Virus record (IMG/VR): IMGVR_UViG_3300035680_000866
Coordinates: 1-64,000 of that record
From: a virus
Strand: one strand, 5' to 3'
DNA length: 64,000 nucleotides
In this document: one piece after another, positions 57,566 to 64,000 of the stretch
Layout of the letters: every line of letters starts with the position of its first letter
Numbering within the stretch: the first letter of the stretch is position 1
Notes under the pieces: generated by a model
What the model was told of the DNA's origin: nothing
The model's input: only the letters and a program-made list of their open reading frames with translations
Database searches by the model: none
Program-made: the position numbers and the translations under genes

Positions 57566-57755
57566 CTAATTTCTTTATAATTGATCGGCTGTCATTACTT
57601 AGTTCATAGATGCCCTTGCGTACAAGGTTCTGAGCAATCCATTTATCTCGCTCGTCTAGTGCGTTGATAGTGGCTTCAGGGAAACGCTTTACAAATTTTT
57701 GTTCTTCATTTGTAAGTGCAATTGAAACACCGTCTAAAAGTTGTGCAATTTTCAT
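57546..57755 (-). CDS. small phage protein, unknown
   Basis: 69 aa, starting MKIAQLLDGVSIAL, capsid-targeting-like; helical. Overlaps its downstream neighbour by 20 nt. Confidence 0.55.
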   Translation of the reverse strand: MKIAQLLDGVSIALTNEEQKFVKRFPEATINALDERDKWIAQNLVRKGIYELSNDSRSIIKKLDENNFR

Positions 57756-57756
57756 A

Positions 57757-58173
57757 TTACATTGTTCCCTGTGCAGGAGTTGTTTGGCCTGGCAGGGTAG
57801 CAGGCTTTTGTCCCATTGGCTGACCTGGCTTTTGTGCAGATAATTGTTTTAGAGCAGTTGCAAATCCTTGATTCTTCATCATAGGATTAACTAGTTTACC
57901 TAACAGCTCTTGCTGATCAGGCCTTAATTGTTTAGGATTCTGCATGGCAACTTGCAGAGCGGATGTGGCATTGTTTAGATCTTCCGGGTTTGTAATACCC
58001 TGTGGCATCAACAACTTGGCCATCTTTTCTTGATCGGGATTTGTGGTTGCCTTATTATCAGTATTGGTCGGTGCAGATGATTGACTAACTTGAGGAACCT
58101 GACCAGGAGTGCCTGCAGTTGAGCCCACACTGCCAATTGGTTGAATCTGCTCTAGAAGTTCGAATATACGCAT
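57757..58173 (-). CDS. phage protein with disordered Pro/Gln regions
   Basis: 138 aa, starting MRIFELLEQIQPIG, then Ser/Thr/Gln-rich and Pro-Gly-Gln-rich ends around a short helical core (PEDLNNATSALQVAMQNPKQL). Likely virion-internal; function unknown. Confidence 0.55.
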   Translation of the reverse strand: MRIFELLEQIQPIGSVGSTAGTPGQVPQVSQSSAPTNTDNKATTNPDQEKMAKLLMPQGITNPEDLNNATSALQVAMQNPKQLRPDQQELLGKLVNPMMKNQGFATALKQLSAQKPGQPMGQKPATLPGQTTPAQGTM

Positions 58174-58174
58174 G

Positions 58175-58480
58175 TTATTTTATAAATTTTAAGATAGTGT
58201 CAGCATGTGCTGTTGCCCAACCTAATACTATCATTCCGCCGGCAAACGTATACATCCACCTGTCTTTTAATCTTTCCATGGCAGATATTTTTTTAGCCAG
58301 TTCCTCGTGCTGCTGGCAACTGGCCTGATACATAGTATCAAGTTTAACTCCTAGTTCATCACGAGTTTTATCTAGACAATCGTGCATTTCTTTTACATCG
58401 ACTTTAAGATTGTCTAATTTTTCATCTAAGTTAGTGACCTTGGTCTCTACTATACCAAGTCGCTCTACTGTTGTTGCCAT
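58175..58480 (-). CDS. coiled-coil protein with C-terminal membrane anchor
   Basis: 101 aa. Long coiled coil (ETKVTNLDEKLDNLKVDVKE onward) then hydrophobic YTFAGGMIVLGWATAHADTILKFI. XhlA/hemolysin-like layout, a possible holin accessory or spanin-like protein. Confidence 0.6.
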   Translation of the reverse strand: MATTVERLGIVETKVTNLDEKLDNLKVDVKEMHDCLDKTRDELGVKLDTMYQASCQQHEELAKKISAMERLKDRWMYTFAGGMIVLGWATAHADTILKFIK

Positions 58481-58518
58481 TGAGGCTCTCCTTAATTTTT
58501 AAAACTGAAACTTACTAC

Positions 58519-58944
58519 TTAGTTATTGCCTTGGATTGCCTTGATGATGGTATTTTTAGTGGCGGCGTTTTTTAACTCAAACATGGCCGTATCCATATTT
58601 ATAGTTTCTGTCAATTTTTGGATAACGGGGACTCCGTTGACATCGTCGAGTAGTGCGCCAACTTCGTTGTTTCCTTCTATGTAAGCCCCACTACGATCTG
58701 GATAGAATCGGAATGTCCATACCCTGTGTTTGCCCTTGTATTGTGATCCAAATCCTAGATCCTTGATGTCGACTGTTTCCACAGTTGGACTAGCGTCATA
58801 GCTGATAATAGATCTAATCTCAACACATTGTCTCAGTGTTGTAAAGTTTCGATATTGATCGTGTGCTAGAACAGATCCTTGATTGGGTCTAGCGACTTTA
58901 GTGTCTGTAATGTCTACAAGTGTTTGAATTTCGATGGTTTGCAT
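58519..58944 (-). CDS. conserved phage protein, unknown
   Basis: 141 aa, beta-rich (YKGKHRVWTFRFYPDRSGAY). Typical of a T4-like structural gene. Late-promoter ACATAAATA upstream. Confidence 0.6.
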   Translation of the reverse strand: MQTIEIQTLVDITDTKVARPNQGSVLAHDQYRNFTTLRQCVEIRSIISYDASPTVETVDIKDLGFGSQYKGKHRVWTFRFYPDRSGAYIEGNNEVGALLDDVNGVPVIQKLTETINMDTAMFELKNAATKNTIIKAIQGNN

Positions 58945-58983
58945 AAAGTACCTATTTAATTACAGATATTTATGTCAAAGAAA

Positions 58984-59005
58984 AAGGACGCTAAAAAACG
59001 TCCTT
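58984..59005 (-). terminator. intrinsic terminator after 59026 gene
   Basis: Hairpin AAGGACG/CGTCCTT with 8-nt loop and TTTCTTTG tail on the minus strand. Confidence 0.75.
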
Positions 59006-59025
59006 CTCTTATCTAAGTAATTAGA

Positions 59026-59430
59026 TTATAGTGCGTAAGCAACTACGGTAGCATTTGCAAGGTTAACACCCTGGTGTGTACCAGCGGCAATAACTAGGTC
59101 TTCTAGGTGAACAGCGAAAGCTTCGCTGTTTGTACCGTCATATGTGTCAGCACCGTATGCACCGCCGATTGCTGCAACAGCAATACGTAGGCCATTACCA
59201 GCACCGCCAGTTGCATCACCTGCACCGATAATTTCGATGCTAGCAACTTGTGCAATTGCTTCTAGAGCAACAGCAACTGGGCTGCGTGGAGCATTTGGGA
59301 ATCCAACTGGGTCAGAATCGAACATTGCAGATACGTCTGCGCCGAAGTCAATTTGGAAGAACTGTAGTGTTACGCCGTTCTTGTAAAAAGGTGCTACTAC
59401 CTTTTCGTTTTTGTTTGTTAATGTTGCCAT
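59026..59430 (-). CDS. small virion structural protein
   Basis: 134 aa, Ala/Gly-rich, neutral, no Cys (VALEAIAQVASIEIIGAGDATGGAGNGLRIAV). Strong ribosome-binding site (AAGGAG), late promoter ACTAAATA and own terminator suggest high late expression, as for decoration or tail-tube proteins. Identity unproven. Confidence 0.6.
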   Translation of the reverse strand: MATLTNKNEKVVAPFYKNGVTLQFFQIDFGADVSAMFDSDPVGFPNAPRSPVAVALEAIAQVASIEIIGAGDATGGAGNGLRIAVAAIGGAYGADTYDGTNSEAFAVHLEDLVIAAGTHQGVNLANATVVAYAL

Positions 59431-59523
59431 TTTAATGGTCTCCTTAATCGTTTTTGAACTCCCCTATGGAGCTCGTTATGTTTTTATTTAGTCTCTTTGA
59501 AAAAAATTTACTCAAATGACTGA

Positions 59524-59823
59524 TTAATCGTCATCTTTTAGGTCACCCTCGATAACTTTTAACCCTTTAGCAGTTTCTTTACTATCACGTAACTTACGTA
59601 TACCCCTAGTAAATTTAGTAGGATCACCTGCTTTGATGCTGTTTAAGAGGCGCCGCTCTAACTCATACGCCTGCTCAGGTGGGAAATTTTCCTTAATGAT
59701 TGCTAAAAGATTAATTGCGCTATTAATGACATGAGCAGCTCTACTTTCTACAATAGCTTCGCCGTCTTTCTTAAGCGTAATTGAATTTAGTTCTTCTAAT
59801 AGGCTTTTTGTGGCTCTTTTCAA
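59524..59823 (-). CDS. phage protein, unknown, TTG start
   Basis: 99 aa. No ATG fits. A TTG at 59823 has AAAGGA at good distance, while the longer frame (TTG at 59853) would start inside the late-promoter motif CTAAATA. Helical, with LLAIIKENFPPEQAYELERRLLNSIKAGDPTKF, conserved in T4-like phages. Confidence 0.6.
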   Translation of the reverse strand: MKRATKSLLEELNSITLKKDGEAIVESRAAHVINSAINLLAIIKENFPPEQAYELERRLLNSIKAGDPTKFTRGIRKLRDSKETAKGLKVIEGDLKDDD

Positions 59824-59915
59824 GTTAGTATCCTTTGCAATATTTAGTTTCAAATAAAGTATAATAGATATTTTGGTAAAATACTATCTTGTTTTAACTC
59901 AGTAGAAACACTAAT

Positions 59916-59925
59916 ATATAAATAC
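59916..59925 (+). promoter_or_regulatory. T4-type late promoter (TATAAATA)
   Basis: ATATATAAATACAG on the plus strand about 50 nt before the DUF3563-like gene; a second copy (ATAATAAATAC) lies near 60315 before the phasin-like gene. Confidence 0.5.
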
Positions 59926-59973
59926 AGAGTCAGTAGAAACCATGAGTCTACCCACACTTACAGAGGAAAAAAT

Positions 59974-60150
59974 ATGAAAATTATATCAGAATTTATGCTA
60001 GGACTAATGGAACGTTTAAGTGAGATGTTTCCGGGATCTAGTTATCAAAGCCGCTTAGACGCATATCTAAGCACCAAAGGCATTACCGATGCCGCACAGT
60101 TGGAAACTTACGTCCGACAATTTAATTCTCAAAAGGAAAACTATCTATGA
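59974..60150 (+). CDS. DUF3563-like small protein
   Basis: 58 aa. SSYQSRLDAYLSTKGITDAAQLETYVRQF follows the pattern of proteobacterial DUF3563 (YQ-R-x-L-D-x-YL...D-x-A-x-LE-x-R). Ribosome-binding site GAGGAA. A host-type small protein in a phage. Confidence 0.65.
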   Translation: MKIISEFMLGLMERLSEMFPGSSYQSRLDAYLSTKGITDAAQLETYVRQFNSQKENYL

Positions 60151-60269
60151 AAAAATTACTAAACATTCTATACGAAATTGGCCTAAGCATTGGTCAAGCT
60201 CGTGCTGCTTCTGCTATGGTTCGTGCAGGCATGCACAAAGAAGCACAGACATTACTGGCTGGCAAGTAA
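60147..60269 (+). CDS. 40-aa small protein, unknown
   Basis: MKKLLNILYEIGLSIGQARA ... ending LLAGK, one amphipathic helix with RAASAMVRAGMHKEA. ATGA-coupled to the DUF3563-like gene. Similar small RAAA-V-x-G proteins accompany DUF3563 in proteobacteria. Confidence 0.55.
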   Translation: MKKLLNILYEIGLSIGQARAASAMVRAGMHKEAQTLLAGK

Positions 60270-60375
60270 TATCGTATTTTGTCAGATCGCTTTACACAGC
60301 GTAACAAGATCTATATAATAAATACTTAGGCAGTAATGATACTGCTTATACAAACATACACACAAGGAGAAAAAT

Positions 60376-60630
60376 ATGTTTTCAGCATTTGCACCATACT
60401 TTACGCTCGAGGCACAGATCGATGCGTTTCAAACTACCAAGCGTGGTTTAACAGATAAGATCATCACTGATCCTACATTGAACAAAGCGGCACACCAATA
60501 CATCGATGCTCAGACTACATTTGCCAAGATGTTGTCTAAGAACTTCGCTGATCTTGCCAAGTATTCCGTGGATTCTTTTGCCAACAAGGCATTTCCACAG
60601 ACTAAAGAAAAAGCCACTACTAAGGCTTAA
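60376..60630 (+). CDS. phasin-like small protein
   Basis: 84 aa. Helical, with LEAQIDAFQTTKRGLTDKI and YIDAQTTFAKMLSKNFADLAKYSVDSF, resembling fragments of phasin (PHA granule-associated) proteins. Strong ribosome-binding site AAGGAGA. Role in infection unknown. Confidence 0.5.
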   Translation: MFSAFAPYFTLEAQIDAFQTTKRGLTDKIITDPTLNKAAHQYIDAQTTFAKMLSKNFADLAKYSVDSFANKAFPQTKEKATTKA

Positions 60631-60652
60631 TACACACATACAGGAAAAAAAT

Positions 60653-60922
60653 ATGACAGACTTTAATACACCAAAGCTACCAGAAGTTAAATTTAATAAG
60701 AACGGCTACGAAATCCGTACAGACATTCTAGGCATGGCAAAAAGCCTAGTACAAGAAGATTTCCATGCTAAATTTCAAGGCTGGGAAATGACTGCTACTC
60801 GTGACGAGAAGACTGGTCAGATCGTCAGTACTGTTGCAATGCCGACTTTTCCAGGACTAGACAAAGTTCTTGAAACAGCAGAAAAAATGTACGCATTTGT
60901 CAACGCTGGCGCCAAGAAATAA
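60653..60922 (+). CDS. small conserved protein, phasin-neighbour
   Basis: 89 aa from ATG 60653. KLPEVKFNKNGYEIRTDILGMAKSLVQEDF and FPGLDKVLETAEKMYAFVNAG; helical, paired with the phasin-like gene. Function unknown. Confidence 0.55.
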   Translation: MTDFNTPKLPEVKFNKNGYEIRTDILGMAKSLVQEDFHAKFQGWEMTATRDEKTGQIVSTVAMPTFPGLDKVLETAEKMYAFVNAGAKK

Positions 60923-60970
60923 TTTATAATAATATTAGGGCATAGCCCATAAAATAATATACTAGAAAAT

Positions 60971-60996
60971 AAAAAAGGACCTTCGGGTCCTTTTTT
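60971..60996. terminator. bidirectional intrinsic terminator
   Basis: AAAAAAGGACC-TTCG-GGTCCTTTTTT between convergent genes. Confidence 0.88.
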
Positions 60997-61400
60997 TATA
61001 GTGGCTTGCTTCTTAGATAGTTAGGATATCGTTTATTGAAGTTACGCATAATAACTCCTGCTATCTCATGTGCTTGATTTTCATGCGGACTACCTGTTTC
61101 ACCACTAGTATCCGTTAGCTCACCTTGCTGATCTTGTTTGTAATGAACCAGCTCGTGTGCCACTGTTCTCAGTATGTCAACAGGGTGACGGTTCTTTAAG
61201 GCAACTAACAGCATATTCTCACTCGGCACGTATGCACCAAAGCTGGGCTGCTCGCCTGTATTTAGATCCGGGGCAAACTGCATCTTAGGCAACTGATCTA
61301 TTTCAAGGATCTCCATAGCTAGAGGTAGAAACTTTTGAAACATTTCCACAACGTTGGCATTTTCCTCTGCGCCTTCAACAATAAACTGACGTGCTCTCAT
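60996..61400 (-). CDS. zinc metallopeptidase-like protein
   Basis: 134 aa. VAHELVHYKQDQ is a HExxH zincin motif with a downstream Glu/His region (ENQAHEIAG). N-terminus MRARQFIVEGAEE fits a cleavable capsid-targeting peptide. Possibly an injected peptidase. Late promoter CTAAATA upstream. Confidence 0.65.
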   Translation of the reverse strand: MRARQFIVEGAEENANVVEMFQKFLPLAMEILEIDQLPKMQFAPDLNTGEQPSFGAYVPSENMLLVALKNRHPVDILRTVAHELVHYKQDQQGELTDTSGETGSPHENQAHEIAGVIMRNFNKRYPNYLRSKPL

Positions 61401-61408
61401 AGCAGTAT

Positions 61409-64000
61409 TTAGCGCCGAACAAAATGATAATCACCGTCGGGTCCGTTGTTGCTAAAGATACCCAAACAGTCGAACCCTTGTGTGTCCATATATGCTATTA
61501 CATCATCTTTTAACGGGGCACCTTTATTGTATTCTACAACCTGTAGTTCTAGAATAACATGTTTCACTGTGGATAATGTTTCTACAGCACCCTTTAGCAC
61601 ATCTAACTCTGCACCTTGTACATCCATTTTAATCATATCTGGGGGAGGAAAGTTTTTAAGGCGGCGTACAGCATCTAGGGTCACTGTCTTTAGCCTACGA
61701 CGATGTGTTTCGTTAAAGTAGTTGACTGTTTCGGGATTTACTTCTTCGTTTTCTTTGTAATAACTGTTGCCACCCGGATGTACATCATTTTGATAGAAGT
61801 CAACTTCTTTGCCACTCTGGTCACTTAGCACACCCATATGATATTGCAAATTACGTTCTTTATATAGGAACTCGCTACTGTCCATTGCTTCAAATACAAC
61901 ATACTTTGCTCGATCCCAAATACGTTGTGCTTCGTTAGTCCAGTGCAGAACACATGCACCGATATCGTATATAACCTTTGGTTCAAACCCTTCATTCTTG
62001 AGTTTGGCAAGATAATCTACATGGTTACGAGGAATCAGTCGTTGACTTCCTAACTCCCGTAAACGATCCTGTATGTTAAACGGTGTTACATCTGGGGCAG
62101 CAGTAATGGCATTATCTACATTAAAAGTAAAGCTGCCAGTATGGCTGCATAACACACTGGGATCTGCCCAAATTTTAAATCCTTTGTCCCGGGCCTTGCG
62201 ACAGAAATCTACATCTTCTGAAACAGTGTTCCTATGATCGATAGCACTATAATACTTAAATTGTGGATAACCTATTTCACACATAACTTCTGCTTTGACT
62301 AGAGCACAACCAAATCCACAGCCGGCAATTTCAACTAAAGGTCTACCCTTTAGCTTTTCATACGGCATATTGCTTACTCCGCCATTCTGATTGTGTTCAT
62401 ATATTTCTAAAATATGTAATCCAGGTTTACGTTGTATGTATAAACCGCTGACAACATCCTTATCGTGCGATAGCAACTTTGACAGTGTGTTAGGAGGGAA
62501 GCTAATATCACTATCTACACTGAATAGATAATCAAATCCTTTTACTACCCAGTCGGCAATCAAGTTGCGTACCTGATCAATATTGTATCCGTAAAAATAT
62601 TGGAACGTTGCTTCGTAGCCCTCGGGGATGATTAAGTCATAGATACTTTTAAAAGTTTCCGGTTCAATATTACGAGCTGTTGGAATTGCTATGAGAATCT
62701 TTTTTTTAGATGGATTCATTTTTTTAATAATAGATTTAGCTGCTACGTTTTGTTCAATAGCATTTACTTTGTAATCGTTGAGTGGATTAACATCATTGTA
62801 ATTATATACAATATCTTGTAGACATTTAACTTTACTAGGATCAGCATTTTCGATTAGTGCATAGAAAATACTGCCGTCACCGCCTGCCTTATACCATGCA
62901 CCTGTGTCATCTTGGAATAGGCTATCGTCTAGACCGTCAATTAACTGTTGTTTAAATGTGCGTAGGTGTGTGTAAGGTAAGATCCAATTAAAGTGATGAT
63001 TCCTGTATTCTTTGCTGTTCTTTACGTGCTCGGGATAAGGCTGACTAATCAATGGAATATTATCAACCATTGACCAGCAACTACCGTAGGTAAATTCTGT
63101 TGTGCCGTCATACACATTGTTATAGTAGCTGAACACAGTGTTGTCATTAACTAGACTGTCGTCACCGTCGAGTATCATTACAATAGCATTGGGATCTTGT
63201 AGACTTCTAAATGTATCTATTTGATTTTTTACTGCGCCTACGTTATTTTGATTTTCAATAACTTCAAACTTGGCTCGAATGTGTGCAGGATAGGCTGACA
63301 GTGCAGTGTACAATGCTTCCAGTGTATTATCAGTACTTGCATCGTCTACCAAAATACATCGATAGTTGTCGTAGTCTTGTGTAGCAATACTGTTGATGCA
63401 ACGTGCAATATAATTTTTGCAATTGTAGAATGTGCTAACAACCACAATAGGTTGCTCTGTTCCCGGCTTGTAATCTTCTAATTCAACTGTATTATGAAAC
63501 TTGCGATTGTAAATCTTGTGCAGTCTGTGGTTGATTTTGCTAACAGCACGATAGTCACTGCTGCTTAGATAATGTCCTGTCTTTTTATAAAAATGCTGCT
63601 TCCATTGCAGTGCTACACTGTCCCAACCCGCAATGTCTTTAACAATGTTGCAATAGTATTGTTTCTGTTGATGTAGATACGGATTACGATATGCTTCTAC
63701 CGTGGTCTTGACAAACTGTTCAACCTGTGTTGGTACACTGATATCCGGAAACAGTCCATTGGGTTCAATAGCATAGTCAATTAAGTAACAAGCACCTGCC
63801 ACTGCAATTTCTTCTAATGCACCAAAGCGGCAAGTTATGATAGGAGTGTTGTAGCATAAACTCTCCATTGATGAAATGCCGTAGGTTTCCGGAAACGCTG
63901 CCGGATACAGCATGAAGTTAGCAGTAGTTAGTATATCGGCAATTTCTTTCTGCGGTATAACACCTGTAAATTCTATACCTTGTGCTGCTAGCTGCGGATC
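61409..64000 (-). CDS. multidomain glycosyltransferase-FkbM methyltransferase (partial)
   Basis: 863 residues visible; the frame stays open to the right edge, so the N-terminus is missing. Order: C-terminal part of a GT4 glycosyltransferase (FPETYGISSMESLCYNTPIITC), a GT2 domain (VVSTFYNCKNYIARCINSIA, LVDDASTDNT, ILDGDDSL), a second GT-A-like domain (ILIAIPTARNIEPETF, FLFSVDSDISFPP-like), and a FkbM methyltransferase (VIYDIGACVLHW, VTLDAVRRL, IKMDVQGAELDVLKGA). Builds and methylates a glycan, perhaps on the virion or host surface. Confidence 0.82.
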   Translation of the reverse strand, partial: DPQLAAQGIEFTGVIPQKEIADILTTANFMLYPAAFPETYGISSMESLCYNTPIITCRFGALEEIAVAGACYLIDYAIEPNGLFPDISVPTQVEQFVKTTVEAYRNPYLHQQKQYYCNIVKDIAGWDSVALQWKQHFYKKTGHYLSSSDYRAVSKINHRLHKIYNRKFHNTVELEDYKPGTEQPIVVVSTFYNCKNYIARCINSIATQDYDNYRCILVDDASTDNTLEALYTALSAYPAHIRAKFEVIENQNNVGAVKNQIDTFRSLQDPNAIVMILDGDDSLVNDNTVFSYYNNVYDGTTEFTYGSCWSMVDNIPLISQPYPEHVKNSKEYRNHHFNWILPYTHLRTFKQQLIDGLDDSLFQDDTGAWYKAGGDGSIFYALIENADPSKVKCLQDIVYNYNDVNPLNDYKVNAIEQNVAAKSIIKKMNPSKKKILIAIPTARNIEPETFKSIYDLIIPEGYEATFQYFYGYNIDQVRNLIADWVVKGFDYLFSVDSDISFPPNTLSKLLSHDKDVVSGLYIQRKPGLHILEIYEHNQNGGVSNMPYEKLKGRPLVEIAGCGFGCALVKAEVMCEIGYPQFKYYSAIDHRNTVSEDVDFCRKARDKGFKIWADPSVLCSHTGSFTFNVDNAITAAPDVTPFNIQDRLRELGSQRLIPRNHVDYLAKLKNEGFEPKVIYDIGACVLHWTNEAQRIWDRAKYVVFEAMDSSEFLYKERNLQYHMGVLSDQSGKEVDFYQNDVHPGGNSYYKENEEVNPETVNYFNETHRRRLKTVTLDAVRRLKNFPPPDMIKMDVQGAELDVLKGAVETLSTVKHVILELQVVEYNKGAPLKDDVIAYMDTQGFDCLGIFSNNGPDGDYHFVRR

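Noticed and set aside
4700-62000. glnA/glutamine or preQ1 riboswitch in leaders
   Set aside because: Looked for the conserved glnA and preQ1 cores in intergenic leaders and found no convincing match.
1-64000. CRISPR array, integrase, insertion sequence or replication origin
   Set aside because: No regularly spaced direct repeats, no recombinase motifs and no origin-like iterons were seen.

Overview
The window looks like part of the genome of a large T4-like myovirus (Caudoviricetes), not a bacterial chromosome. Evidence: densely packed, overlapping, mostly minus-strand genes; a tRNA array of more than 30 members; class Ia ribonucleotide reductase; tail-fibre and spike-tip proteins; many proteins with a short N-terminal motif resembling the T4 capsid-targeting sequence; and repeated TAAATA late-promoter motifs. 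The host is probably a Gram-negative aquatic proteobacterium. This follows from the curli secretion genes, the AND-type tmRNA tag, a Pho-box pstS, and small proteins of proteobacterial type. No integrase, CRISPR array or insertion sequence was seen.

Layout. 1-4500: tRNA array on the minus strand, with several non-canonical tRNA-like RNAs, a PD-(D/E)XK endonuclease gene and four copies of a small structured RNA element, served by consensus sigma70 promoters (TTGACA-17-TATAAT). 4700-5170: small ORFs, terminator, promoter. 5300-10030: surface or small-molecule modification enzymes (hydroxylase-like proteins, SDR, radical SAM, glycosyltransferase, methyltransferase). 10142-11109 (+): holin-like membrane proteins. 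11200-19340: a CHASE2 cyclase and a curli-type cluster (FecR-domain protein, two curlin-repeat proteins, CsgG, CsgF). 21220-26080: bilin/heme module (bilin reductase, heme oxygenase, 5-aminolevulinate synthase, YbaN-like protein) with ClpS and HSP20. 26120-29250: a TROVE/DUF2828-vWA protein and an AAA+ ATPase, separated by two structured RNAs and a leader element of the same family as the elements in the tRNA array. 29330-33140: NAD+ salvage (NAMPT, NMN adenylyltransferase-Nudix, macrodomain). 33240-34940: AhpD-like, class II aldolase-like and AhpC genes. 36530-41030: micro-ORFs, HNH nuclease, ParB-like protein, exonuclease, ribosomal protein bS21, ClpX. 43180-45560: PstS, a circularly permuted tmRNA, a cold-shock protein. 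45600-48000: virion proteins. 48070-52220: IscU, an A-type Fe-S carrier, glutaredoxin and NrdAB. 52250-61400: tail fibre, RecB-like nuclease and structural proteins. 61409-64000: a giant glycosyltransferase/methyltransferase, open at the right edge.

Two features stand out. First, a seven-copy RNA element (AGG[A/T]T-N5-CAGCAA ... A[T/A]CCTG, with complementary ends) links the tRNA array to a Ro60-like vWA protein and its AAA+ partner. This may be an undescribed ribonucleoprotein system. Second, the phage carries its own two-piece tmRNA (tag ANDAYFGEDRLAA) together with ClpX and ClpS, so it could control both tagging and degradation of stalled translation products.

All family calls were made by reading motifs in the translated sequence. 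No database search was possible.
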